Shown piece after piece: positions 36,658 through 44,916 of a DNA stretch of 64,000 bases (position 1 is the first letter of the stretch; each line of letters opens with the position of its first letter). The stretch lies in contig NZ_JOFJ01000009.1 in assembly GCF_000718255.1 (NCBI RefSeq), forward strand, positions 140,006-204,005, given 5' to 3'. The stretch comes from Spirillospora albida. Lineage in GTDB: Bacteria > Actinomycetota > Actinomycetes > Streptosporangiales > Streptosporangiaceae. The notes under the pieces were generated by a model, which was not told the DNA's origin, did no database searches, and saw only the letters and a list, made by a program, of their open reading frames with translations. The translations under genes were made by a program, and so were the position numbers.

Positions 36658-36843
36658 CTAGCTGAAATCGAGCGGGTCCCCGTAGGCGGAGAACCGCGCG
36701 GTCGCGTCGGCGTCGCGCCGGGACGGATCGAGCAGGGACCGCAGAGCCTGCGAGAAGACCGAATTGTCGAGTTCGTCTAAATCGCGGAGTGACAGACCGG
36801 ACACATCAGGCAACTCGCTGCGCAATTCGGTCTGCTGTTCCAT
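36658..36843 (-). CDS. fxsA: FxsA-like RiPP precursor with extended C-terminal core
   Basis: A 61-residue precursor peptide of the FxSxx-COOH family. The leader motif LPDVSGLSLRDLDELDNSVFSQALRSLLD is typical of FxsA, followed by a short linker. The family normally ends in FxSxx at the carboxyl terminus. This one has FSA where the FxS core should begin but continues, ending FSAYGDPLDFS. The aromatic residues Phe51, Tyr54 and Phe60 could serve as cyclophane donors. The ATG at 36843 has GGAGCGGAGCGAC in front. It lies between two plus-strand NTPase genes and is divergent from fxsT; its maturation enzymes are 3-6 kb away on the same strand. Identification rests on leader similarity and locus context together. 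Confidence 0.8.
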   Translation of the reverse strand: MEQQTELRSELPDVSGLSLRDLDELDNSVFSQALRSLLDPSRRDADATARFSAYGDPLDFS

Positions 36844-37161
36844 GTCGCTCCGCTCCGTGCCCTCGGGTCGAGGGGTATGTCATGGGGTATTCGGACGCAT
36901 GGTACATGCGGAACGGTCGGTGCTCAAAGTGGCGGGAGGTGTGTCTGACCTGGCGGGACGAAATCGTAATGAGTTCGAGAGGAAATTCCTTTGTCTCCTT
37001 TCGGGTTCGGGAGGGATCTTCTATGCTCAAGGTGTCGGCGAGTCCTTGTTTCTCCCGTCCGGGAGCCGAGATAGGGCATGACCGAATACGGGTGCGCCGT
37101 TGACCCGCGTCGGCACGCTGATCAGTCTTTGGGGCAGTCGCCAGAACGTGGAGGCAGGCTC
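36844..37161. other. 318-bp divergent promoter region between fxsA and fxsT
   Basis: Noticeably less GC-rich than its surroundings, especially 36950-37050. It must hold the promoters of both genes. An in-frame ATG for fxsT at 37078 would turn the last 84 nt into coding sequence, but the GTG at 37162 has the better ribosome-binding site. No inverted repeat over 8 bp was found. Confidence 0.4.
36999..37027 (+). promoter_or_regulatory. Candidate sigma-70-type promoter for fxsT
   Basis: TTTCGG at 36999 and TATGCT at 37022 are separated by 17 bp, matching the TTGnnn / TAnnnT pattern of actinomycete vegetative promoters only loosely at -35 but well at -10. Predicted start near 37034. Confidence 0.25.
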
Positions 37162-39696
37162 GTGGCCGGTGCGCAGTCGATGGGCGGGAGGCGGCGGCAC
37201 GCGGCGCCCCAGATCTGGGGCCGGGTCCCCCCGCGGAACAAGAACTTCACGGGCCGCGAGGAGCTGCTCGGGCTCCTGCGCGCGGGCATCGCCGACGAGG
37301 TCACGGCCGTGCTCCCGCACGCGCTGCACGGCTTCGGCGGGGTCGGGAAGACCCAGATGGCGATCGAGTACGCGCACCGCTTCCGCGACGAGTACGACCT
37401 GGTCTGGTGGATCTCCGCCGACCAGCCCGTCCTCGTCCGGTCCGCGCTGGCCGCGCTCGCCCCGCACCTCGGCCTGCCGCCGGCCACCGCGACCGGGGTC
37501 GAGGAGGCCGCCGGCGCCGTCCTGGACGCGCTACGGCGAGGCGAGCCCTACAGCCGCTGGCTGCTGGTCTTCGACAACGCCGACGACCCCGAGGGGATCA
37601 TGGAGACGATCCCCTCCCAGGGGCCGGGCGACGTCCTGATCACCTCCCGGAACCACCGCTGGGAGGGGGTCGTCGAGGCGCTGCCCGTCGACGTCTTCAC
37701 CCGCGAGGAGAGCGTCGCCTTCCTCGGCAAGCGCGTCCCGGCGTCGATCCCCGCGCGGGACGCCGACCGCCTCGCCGACGCGCTCGGGGACCTGCCGCTG
37801 GCCCTCGAGCAGGCCGCCGCGCTCCAGGCGGAGACCGGTATCGCGGTCGACGAGTACCTGCGCCTCCTGAAGGACCGCACCACCCAGCTGCTCGACGTGG
37901 GCAAGCCCTCGGAGTACCCCGTCTCGATGACCGCCGCCTGGGACCTGTCGGTCAGCAGCCTCAGCAACCGCATGCCCGAGGCGGTCGAGCTGCTGCGCTG
38001 CTGCGCGTTCTTCGGGCCCGAGCCGATCCCGCGCGAGGTCTTCAGCCAGCGCGTCGACGGGCTGCGCCCGCAGCTCGCCAGGCTCCTTGAGGACCCGATC
38101 GCCCTCAGCCGCGCGGTGGGGGAGCTCGGGCGGTACGCGCTCGCCCGGATCGACTCCGTCAGCCGGACGATCCAGGTGCACCGGCTGATCCAGGCGCTCG
38201 TCCGGGACGAGCTGGAGCCCGGCGCCGAGGCCGAGTACCGGACGGACGTGCACCGCCTGCTGATCGGCCTGCGGCTCCAGAACCCCGAGGAGACGATCAA
38301 CTGGCCCCGGTACGGCGACTACATCGCGCACGTGGTGCCGTCCGAGGTGCAAAAGAGCACCGCGCCCGACGTCCGCGCCTTCGCGCTGGACATGGCCCGC
38401 TTCCTCTACGTCTCCGGCGACGGCTTCGCGAGCGAGTTCGTCCGGCACCTGATCGAGCGGTGGGAGAAGGACTCCGGCCCCGAGGAGCCGGACGTCCTGC
38501 GGGCCTACCGGGAGCAGGGCTACATCCTGCGCATGGTGGGCAGGTACAACGAGGCCTACGAGCTGAACCAGGCGACGCTGAGCAGGATGCACGCCGCCGG
38601 CATGGAGGACGCCGACGTCCTGCTGGTCGTCAACAGCATCGGTGCCGACCTGAGGGCCCGCGGCGACTTCGCCGAGGCGCTGGCCCACGACAAGGAGTCC
38701 GTGCGGCGGCACCACGAGGCGTTCGGGCCGGACGACCCGAGGACGCTGCGCGCCACCAACAACCTCGCCCTCGACCACAGCCTCACGAGCGACTTCACCC
38801 GGGCCAGGGAGACGCACATGCGCGCCCTGCTCGGTCAGCGGGACGCGCCCGCCGGGGTGGGCGCGGCGTTCATCCTCAACGCGTGGAACGGCCTCGCGCG
38901 CGCGGTGCGGCTCGGCGGCGACTACGCCGAGGCGTGCGACGTCGGGCAGGACGCGCTCGCCTACGGCAAGGCGCATCTCAGCATCGAGCACCCGGCGGTC
39001 CTGCAGACCTCGAAGGACCTCGCGATCGCCCTGCGGCGGGCCGGTGACCTGACCCAGGCGACCGAGATGTGCGCCGACGTGCACGCCCGCTGCGTCAAGC
39101 TCTACGACCTGGACCATCCGGACACCCTCGCCGCCGCGATGTCGCTGGCCAACCTGTGGCGCAACATCGGCCAGGAGCGGGAGGCGCTCGAACTCGCGGC
39201 CGACACCGTCCGGCGGTACCCGCGCATCTACGGGGAGAGGCACCCGTACCACCTCGCCTGCATGGGCAACCTGGCGGTCCTGCACCGGGTCACCGGCGAC
39301 GTCGCCGAGGCCCGTGCGGTGAACGAGACCGCGCTGGAGCAGCTGCGGGTGCGGGTCGGGCTCGACCACCACTACTACCTGACCGTGGCCGCGAACCTCG
39401 CCAGCGACCTCGCCGCGCTCGGCGACCTCGAGTCGGCGATCGCGATCGGAAGGGACGCCTTCACGCGCATCACGAACCTCATGGGGCCCGACCACCCCAT
39501 GACGCTGGTCTGCGCCGGCAACCTGTCGGCCGATCTCGCCGGGCTCGGGACGGACGAGGCCCGCGAGGAGGCGGCGCGCCTCCACGACGACACGGCGGAG
39601 CGCTACACGCGGCGGCTCCCGGCCGACCATCCGGACGTCCGCGTGTTCCAGCAGGGACGCCATCTGGACTGCGACTTCGACCCGCCGCCGATCTAG
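37162..39696 (+). CDS. fxsT: FxsT-type NB-ARC/tetratricopeptide protein of the FxSxx-COOH system
   Basis: An 844-residue STAND protein. The N-terminus PQIWGRVPPRNKNFTGREELL is diagnostic for FxsT and related NB-ARC proteins. Walker A is GFGGVGKTQ (58-66); Walker B is LLVFDNADD near 135; GDLPLALEQAA is the GLPL-type motif. The C-terminal half (about 430-840) is a long run of TPRs of the kinesin-light-chain type (DHPDTLAAAMSLANLWRNIG and repeats of it). The GTG at 37162 has GGAGG 7 nt upstream; the ATG at 37078 is the alternative. FxsT usually accompanies FxsA, FxsB and FxsC; FxsC is absent here. Its stop codon TAG shares a palindromic CTAG with the stop of the convergent HExxH gene. Confidence 0.88.
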   Translation: MAGAQSMGGRRRHAAPQIWGRVPPRNKNFTGREELLGLLRAGIADEVTAVLPHALHGFGGVGKTQMAIEYAHRFRDEYDLVWWISADQPVLVRSALAALAPHLGLPPATATGVEEAAGAVLDALRRGEPYSRWLLVFDNADDPEGIMETIPSQGPGDVLITSRNHRWEGVVEALPVDVFTREESVAFLGKRVPASIPARDADRLADALGDLPLALEQAAALQAETGIAVDEYLRLLKDRTTQLLDVGKPSEYPVSMTAAWDLSVSSLSNRMPEAVELLRCCAFFGPEPIPREVFSQRVDGLRPQLARLLEDPIALSRAVGELGRYALARIDSVSRTIQVHRLIQALVRDELEPGAEAEYRTDVHRLLIGLRLQNPEETINWPRYGDYIAHVVPSEVQKSTAPDVRAFALDMARFLYVSGDGFASEFVRHLIERWEKDSGPEEPDVLRAYREQGYILRMVGRYNEAYELNQATLSRMHAAGMEDADVLLVVNSIGADLRARGDFAEALAHDKESVRRHHEAFGPDDPRTLRATNNLALDHSLTSDFTRARETHMRALLGQRDAPAGVGAAFILNAWNGLARAVRLGGDYAEACDVGQDALAYGKAHLSIEHPAVLQTSKDLAIALRRAGDLTQATEMCADVHARCVKLYDLDHPDTLAAAMSLANLWRNIGQEREALELAADTVRRYPRIYGERHPYHLACMGNLAVLHRVTGDVAEARAVNETALEQLRVRVGLDHHYYLTVAANLASDLAALGDLESAIAIGRDAFTRITNLMGPDHPMTLVCAGNLSADLAGLGTDEAREEAARLHDDTAERYTRRLPADHPDVRVFQQGRHLDCDFDPPPI

Positions 39697-41096
39697 CCGG
39701 GGGCCGCCGTGCCCGGTCCGGCGGGCTCCGAGCCACCGGGCCGCGCCCCATGTAGGAGGCGCCAGCGCGCCAGATGCCGTCCGGCGCTGTCCCCGGCGAG
39801 GTCGCGGGCCGCGGCGGGGATCTCGTCGCCGCTCATGGCGTCCATGACGCGGGCCATCTCGGCGGTGAAGAGCTCGCCCGCCCGGGTGAGCCGGCCGCTC
39901 GCCCGCAGCGTCCCGATCGCCTCCCGTGTGCCGTCCCGCCAGTGGGCGAACTCGGTGTCCGCCCGGAGGGCGAGTTGCCCGGGGTGGTCCTGGGTGCGCT
40001 CCGTCCGCCAGAAGGCGGCGATGGCCATGTGGGCGTACGCGCCGTGCAGCAGGCCGGCCAGTGGGCGCGGGTCCTCCCGCCAGGGCGCGTAGTAGAGGCC
40101 GCCGTCGTCCGGCAGGGTCAGCGGCATGAGGTCGATCAGTGCGCTGAGCTTGGCGTGCTGCACCTCGTGCGCGAGCGTGACCGCGAACGAGAACGGTTCG
40201 GTCGGGGCCGACATGCCGATGTTGCCGAACGCCAGCTTCGAGGTGGCGCTGGTGCTCTCGCCGCCTGGCGCCCGCAGCGGCGTGACCACGGCGAGTGTGC
40301 CGAGGACGTCCGCGACGACCGCCGGATGCCGCTCGACCAGCACCCGCCACGTCCGCTGGAGCATCGCGCCCCACTCGGCCGGCTCCGCGCCGGTCAGCGG
40401 GCGCTCGGACCACCGGGCGCCGGGCATCCGGTGCGGGTCGTGGTCGTCCAGGACGAAACCCGCTCGGACGCCGCGGTGCTCGGCGGTCAGCCACCGCAGG
40501 GCCTCCCAGCCCGGCTCGCCGGGGTCGCTTTCGCGGCCGGCCCGCTCCGTCCCTCCGGGCAGGGTGATCCGGTGCCGTCCGGCGGTGATCTCGGCCCCGC
40601 CCGGCCCGGACCGGACGACCGCGAACCCGTCCGCGCCCGGCACGGCGGCGCGGCCCAGCGACGGGAGGGTCACCCCGCCCGCGACGATCGGCACCTCGAT
40701 CGTCGCGGACCGCCGGCTCCGGACCGCCGCGGCGGCCGCGACCGCCGCCAGCTCGACCGGATCGGCCGGGGATCCCACCGGTGGCTGGCCGGTCAGCGCG
40801 TACAGGGCGCGTGTGACCCAGGAACCGACGGTCGGGTAGCGGACGACGGCCTCGGCCGCCTCCGGAGCCTCCCGCTGAATGCCGGCGAGGAGCGCGTAGG
40901 CGCGCCGGATGCGGCCCGCGTGCTCGTGCCCGCACTCCTCCGCCAGGCGGGGGACGCCCTGCAGGAGCAGCAGCCGCCTGCTGTACTGCGCGTCGTGCAG
41001 ATGCCCGGCCGCGACGGCGCCTCCGCCGCCGCGGGCCAGGTCGAGGAAGACGTCGGCGGGCAGGGAGTGCCGTGCCAGAGCCTGGTCCGCGGCCAT
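39693..41096 (-). CDS. HExxH-type peptide modification enzyme (putative 2OG-dependent peptide beta-hydroxylase)
   Basis: A 467-residue protein of the HEXXH family linked to Fxs loci (the TIGR04267 type). The metal motif is HEVQH at 310-314 within FAVTLAHEVQHAKLSALIDLM, where the conserved AK follows. Despite the protease-like motif, enzymes of this class have been reported to be iron/2-oxoglutarate peptide beta-hydroxylases; that activity is transferred here from the family. LHDAQYSRRLLLLQGV near the N-terminus is another family feature. It begins 18 nt after the fxsB stop and is clearly in the same operon. The likely substrate is the FxsA-type peptide, after or before cyclophane formation. 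Confidence 0.82.
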   Translation of the reverse strand: MAADQALARHSLPADVFLDLARGGGGAVAAGHLHDAQYSRRLLLLQGVPRLAEECGHEHAGRIRRAYALLAGIQREAPEAAEAVVRYPTVGSWVTRALYALTGQPPVGSPADPVELAAVAAAAAVRSRRSATIEVPIVAGGVTLPSLGRAAVPGADGFAVVRSGPGGAEITAGRHRITLPGGTERAGRESDPGEPGWEALRWLTAEHRGVRAGFVLDDHDPHRMPGARWSERPLTGAEPAEWGAMLQRTWRVLVERHPAVVADVLGTLAVVTPLRAPGGESTSATSKLAFGNIGMSAPTEPFSFAVTLAHEVQHAKLSALIDLMPLTLPDDGGLYYAPWREDPRPLAGLLHGAYAHMAIAAFWRTERTQDHPGQLALRADTEFAHWRDGTREAIGTLRASGRLTRAGELFTAEMARVMDAMSGDEIPAAARDLAGDSAGRHLARWRLLHGARPGGSEPAGPGTAAPG

Positions 41097-41114
41097 GTCC
41101 CGGTCGTCGCCCTT

Positions 41115-42419
41115 CTAGGAGTCGTCCGGGTTCCCCACCGGCCGCCCGCGCTCCCGCACGGCGGCCACATCGTCGTTCAGCGTGCGCCGGATGTGGTCGA
41201 TGAGGCGGTAGAGGTCGGGGCAGTAGACGCTGGGATTGAGGAACCCCGTCCCCGAACGGTAGCGGTGGGGGTACAGGCCCGCACCGCAGACGCGCCCGAG
41301 ATCGCAGGACGCGCAAGTGGGGGCCAGCGCCCGCGCCCCGATCTGGCGCGCCACGATCGGGGGCAGCAGCTGCGCGTCGTCGAACGCGTCCCGGCTGACG
41401 TGCAGCGACGTCCCCGCCGCGCCGTCGTAGGCGGACTTGAGGCTGTCGATCTGCTCGATGCCGCCGTCGGTCTCGACGACGAGCAGCGCGACCGCCGAGA
41501 GCCCCACCGACTCGGTCCTGGACGGGCGGCCGAGCAGCAGCCGCATGATCTCGGTGAACAGCCGGATCCGGGTCTCCTGCACGGGCGCCCGGTACCAGCG
41601 GTCGAAGATCGCGATGAGCCAGTCGGCGTAGGGGGTGTCGGCGCTGTCGGGCTTGCGGCCGGGGGGCGGGGCGTCCCACGTGCCGTGCGGCAGGAGCATG
41701 TCGATCGTGGGCGGCGCGAAGTCGAGCAGCGCCTCGTACGTGCGGATCGGGTCGTTGTCCACGTCGATCGTGCACAGCAGCCCGCCGAACAGGTGCCGGA
41801 ACCCCGGGGCGGTGAGCCGCTCCAGCCCGGCGAGGACGCGGTCGTGACTGCTCTGCCCGGCCGGGCCGCGGCGGTGCCTGTCGCTCGCCTCGCGGTCGCC
41901 GTCGAGGCTGACGCTGACCAGCACGTCCAGCTCGTCGAACAGCTCCAGGAACGGCTGGGCGAGCAGGACGCCGTTGGTCTGCACCCGCGCGTCGACGGTG
42001 ACGTCCGGGCCGACCGCCGAGCGGACCTCGGTGACGGCGTACCGGAGGTGGTCGGGGCCGGCGAGCAGCGGCTCGCCGCCGTGCAGGATCAGTTCGACGC
42101 GGTTGAGCCGGTTGAGCCGCACGTGCTCGGCGATCCGCCGCGCGACCCTGGCGATCGTGGGCCGGGCCATCCGGCGCGGCTGCCGCTGCCACCCCTGGTC
42201 GGCCATCTCGTACATGTAGCAGTAGGCGCAGGACAGGTTGCAGCGGCTGTGGATCTTGAGGACGAACTGCTGGAACGGGGTGGGCCGCCAACCGCCTTCG
42301 AGGAGCGCGCGGACGTCGAGGTCGAGCGGCCATTCGACCTCGGCCCCCGGCTCCGTCCGCCCGGCTCCCGGCCCTGCGTGACCGGCCCCCGGCCCCGTGT
42401 GCCCGGCCGTCGTACCCAT
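41115..42419 (-). CDS. fxsB: FxsB-type radical SAM/SPASM peptide maturase
   Basis: A 434-residue radical SAM enzyme expected to form a C-C cyclophane crosslink in the FxsA peptide. The 4Fe-4S/SAM motif CNLSCAYCYMYE (Cys60, Cys64, Cys67) is followed by the family phrase RPTIARVARRIAEH. HGGEPLLAG is the second radical SAM motif. The C-terminal SPASM-type cysteines include CASCDLGRVCGAG and a later SVYC. The ATG at 42419 has AGGAG 10 nt upstream. An upstream extension to 42545 is open but lacks a ribosome-binding site. Residues 8-26 carry imperfect repeats of GPGAGH. It is preceded by an AAC(3)-like gene and followed by the HExxH enzyme. Confidence 0.88.
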   Translation of the reverse strand: MGTTAGHTGPGAGHAGPGAGRTEPGAEVEWPLDLDVRALLEGGWRPTPFQQFVLKIHSRCNLSCAYCYMYEMADQGWQRQPRRMARPTIARVARRIAEHVRLNRLNRVELILHGGEPLLAGPDHLRYAVTEVRSAVGPDVTVDARVQTNGVLLAQPFLELFDELDVLVSVSLDGDREASDRHRRGPAGQSSHDRVLAGLERLTAPGFRHLFGGLLCTIDVDNDPIRTYEALLDFAPPTIDMLLPHGTWDAPPPGRKPDSADTPYADWLIAIFDRWYRAPVQETRIRLFTEIMRLLLGRPSRTESVGLSAVALLVVETDGGIEQIDSLKSAYDGAAGTSLHVSRDAFDDAQLLPPIVARQIGARALAPTCASCDLGRVCGAGLYPHRYRSGTGFLNPSVYCPDLYRLIDHIRRTLNDDVAAVRERGRPVGNPDDS

Positions 42420-42498
42420 CCCTACCAACTCCTGGCGAGATCCGAGCGTGGCCCGACCGCGGCGGGGCCGGCCGGACCCGCCGTGTCGCCCGGCGACT

Positions 42499-43307
42499 CT
42501 ACAGCCTGCGCGCGACGCGGCGCGGGAGTCCGGTGAAGATGTCACATGGCGAGGTCACGCGGGGGAGGCGAGCCGCCCGGGCGGCGTGGTCGACCGCCGC
42601 GCGCACCGGCACGAGGCGGCCGGTCGTGCCGCCGACCCGGCCCGTGCGGGCGGCGCCCGTCCGGTCGAGCCCGGCTCCGATCTCCGCGAAGGGGCCGTCG
42701 TCGAGTTCCACGTCCTTGAACTCGCGTTCCCTGGTCGTGCCGTCCACCGAGAGGAGGCAGCGGTAGGTGCGCAGGGCGCGGGCGACGCGGTACTCGGCCA
42801 GGTGGAAGGCTGTGCAGGCGGCGTAGCCGACGCCGAGGTGCAGGATCGCGGCCTCTGCCCCGTACAGAGCCCCCAGGGGGAGCGCTCGCCGAGCAGGCAG
42901 TCCAGGTCGTGGACGGCCGTGTGCTCGGCGGCGCGGGGGCCGAGGGCGGCGAAGGACGTCAGGGGGTGGGCGCTGCGGGTCGCTCCCGGGCGGGTCCGGA
43001 CGTGCTCCGCGAACGCGCCCATCCCGGTCGAGGGGGTCGAGGCCGGCTCGAAGCCCGGGAGGGCCGCGCGGAACCTGGCGCGGCCGTCCGCGTCGAGGTG
43101 GGCGGTGGCGTCCCGGAACGCCCGGGACGTGGGGGAGCTCAGCGGCGTCTGGGCGGGTACCACGATCGTGCCCGTGCCGCCGGTGGCGTCCTGGAGGGCG
43201 CGGAGGAGGTCGTCCGGGCCGGCGCCGAGGCGCCGCAGCGAGCTGTGGACGAGCAGGGTCCGGCCCGGGTCGACCCCGAGGGCCCGGAGTTCCGCGGCGA
43301 GTCTCAT
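42499..43307 (-). pseudogene. AAC(3)-family N-acetyltransferase, one-base frameshift
   Basis: Homologue of aminoglycoside N(3)-acetyltransferases, about 270 residues if restored. The first part, from the ATG at 43307, reads well (LLVHSSLRRLGAG, GTIVVPAQTPLS, AEHTAVHDLDCLLGERSP). The second part continues in the next frame (LGALYGAEAAILHLGVGYAACTAFHLAEYR) and ends at 42499. The break is at the G5 run 42876-42880 (C5 on the coding strand), where one more base would restore a continuous protein. AAC(3)-fold proteins beside FxsB are probably modification partners rather than resistance enzymes. Either the gene is dead, or the base is a sequencing error. It lies 79 nt upstream of fxsB on the same strand. 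Confidence 0.75.
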
Positions 43308-43383
43308 GGGTCACCGAGTCACCCATGGCCGCCCGCCGCCGTCAACGACCGGCGGACGGGTGTCGGAAGGCGGCCGGGTCCGG

Positions 43384-43875
43384 TCAGGGGACGTGGGGGG
43401 CGGCCCGGGGGAAGTGGGAGGCGAGGAGGTCGGGGGACTCCTCGCGGCCGTCCAGGACGCGGTTGGTGCGGTTCGTCGCGGTCCAGCCGGACTCCGTGCG
43501 GGCCAGGGTCCAGTGGTTGGCGGTGGCGCGGCGCAGGGTGAAGCCGTCCGGAGTGTTGACGATCATCATGGTGTAGCCGACCGCGGTGGCGGTGTCGCCG
43601 GTGACCGTGACGTGCGGGGGGCCGACGACGTGAGCGCAGCCGCCGGCGATCCAGCGCTGGTGGGGGGTGGAGCGGACCATCGCCTCGATCTCCGGGCGGC
43701 CCGTCATCATGATCTCGTCCACGTCGTAGACGCCGTCCTCGGACCAGAGCGCGGCCACCTCGGCGGCGCGGCCGCTGTCGACCAGGGGGCCGTAGGAGAG
43801 GATCAGGCGGGTGATCGCCCGCTCGTCCTCCAGGGCGCGGACGCGGGACTCCAGCGCCGCCAGGCGGTCGTTCAC
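43384..43875 (-). CDS. SnoaL-like/NTF2-fold protein
   Basis: A 163-residue protein with an N-terminal heptad helix (LAALESRVRALEDERAI) and a SnoaL-like alpha+beta cone: AITRLILSYGPLVDSG, then LWSEDGVYDVDE and TGRPEIEAMV. Proteins of this group are isomerases, dehydratases or hydroxylases of aromatic or steroid-like substrates, but the catalytic residues cannot be assigned. The GTG start overlaps the stop of the LLM gene (GTGA), so the two are translationally coupled. It faces the catabolic cluster and probably belongs to it. Confidence 0.78.
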   Translation of the reverse strand: MNDRLAALESRVRALEDERAITRLILSYGPLVDSGRAAEVAALWSEDGVYDVDEIMMTGRPEIEAMVRSTPHQRWIAGGCAHVVGPPHVTVTGDTATAVGYTMMIVNTPDGFTLRRATANHWTLARTESGWTATNRTNRVLDGREESPDLLASHFPRAAPHVP

Positions 43876-44744
43876 GGCTTCTCTCCCCAGGTCAGGACGT
43901 CGGTGTCGAGGTCGCGGAGAGCCTCGAGCTGCTCGCGGTAATGGGCGGGGGAGGCCGACTCCAGCCGGACGCCCGCGATGGTCGCGCCGGCGTCGCGGAG
44001 GCGGGTCAGTGCCTTGACCGCACCGTCGGGGTCGCCGATGGGGTCCAGGGCACGGGACGGGGCGAGCACCACGTCGAAGCCGGGCGGGACGTCGGCCGAC
44101 GCGAGCATCGCGGCCAGGGCGTCCAGGGGGAGGCCGAAGGGGACCCAGCCGTCGGCGGTCAGGGCGCGGCGGAGGGAGCGGGCGGTGCGGCCGCCGATCC
44201 AGAACGGGACGCGGGGCTGGACGGCGTGCGGCTCGACCACCATGCCCGAGAAGGAGTAGTGCGGCCCCTGGTAGGAGGGGACGCGGACGCCCAGGGAGGC
44301 CCGCAGCGCGGCAAGGGCGTCGTCGGCGATGGCGCCGCGGTCCGCGAAGGGCGCGCCGAGCAGGTCGAACTCCTCCTCCAGGCTGCCCACGCCGAAGCCC
44401 AGGACGAGGCGGCCGCCGCTGACCCGGTCGAGGGTGCCGTAGCGCTTCGCGATCGCCAGGGGGTGGTGGTAGCCGAGGACGAGGACCTGGGTGGCGAGCC
44501 GGATCCGGGCGGTGCGGGCGGCGAGGTAGCCGAAGGTGGCGAGCGGGTCCCAGTAGACGGCGCCGCGCCCGGCGGCGGTCTCCTCGGGGACGGCGACGTG
44601 CTCGCTGCAGGTCAGGTGGTGGTAGCCGAGCCGGTCGGCGTCCTCGGCGACGGCGCCGATCTCCTCGATGCCGGCGTCCGGTTCCCAGGGCGCGGGGCCG
44701 GGCGGCGGCTGGGCCACTACGGGCGTGACGATCCCGACGCGCAT
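43872..44744 (-). CDS. LLM-class F420-dependent oxidoreductase
   Basis: A 290-residue luciferase-like oxidoreductase of the F420-using type. MRVGIVTPV at the start, GYHHLTCSEHVAVPE, LATQVLVLGYHHPLAIAKRYGTLDRVSGGRLVLGFGVGS and VPFWIGG are all family landmarks. It probably reduces or dehydrogenates an intermediate using F420. AGAGGTGATCAGCG precedes the ATG. It is the first gene of a coupled pair with the SnoaL-like gene and is divergent from the IclR gene, 172 bp away. A second LLM gene lies at 53858-54739 in the same cluster. F420 rather than FMN use is inferred from family. Confidence 0.83.
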   Translation of the reverse strand: MRVGIVTPVVAQPPPGPAPWEPDAGIEEIGAVAEDADRLGYHHLTCSEHVAVPEETAAGRGAVYWDPLATFGYLAARTARIRLATQVLVLGYHHPLAIAKRYGTLDRVSGGRLVLGFGVGSLEEEFDLLGAPFADRGAIADDALAALRASLGVRVPSYQGPHYSFSGMVVEPHAVQPRVPFWIGGRTARSLRRALTADGWVPFGLPLDALAAMLASADVPPGFDVVLAPSRALDPIGDPDGAVKALTRLRDAGATIAGVRLESASPAHYREQLEALRDLDTDVLTWGEKP

Positions 44745-44763
44745 CGCTGATCACCTCTCAACA

Positions 44764-44777
44764 GGAAAACGTTCTAC
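44764..44777. promoter_or_regulatory. GGAAAACGTTCTAC element in the LLM-IclR divergent promoter
   Basis: On the minus strand it reads GTAGAACGTTTTCC, 20-33 nt before the LLM gene start. It shares CGTTCTA with the element at 29462-29478 and with KstR-type operators. Weak on its own. Confidence 0.25.
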
Positions 44778-44916
44778 TTGGTCGCCCGACGGCGCCAGAC
44801 GGCTCATGGGGCGGGTGAGGCTCGCCTGACCAGCCACTATTGCAGGTCTTTCGTTCCGTCGTCACGCTTGCTACAGTCCAAAGAACAAGAATTCATTTCA
44901 GTCGATTGGAGATGTG

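Noticed and set aside
37531..42333. A 1600-codon open frame on the minus strand
   Set aside because: Composition is Arg/Ala/Gly/Pro-rich and without domain motifs over most of its length. It overlaps fxsT and the Fxs maturation genes, which show clear families; it is a high-GC shadow frame.
42499..43307. Functional aminoglycoside acetyltransferase
   Set aside because: The frame is broken, and its place beside fxsB suggests a peptide-pathway origin.
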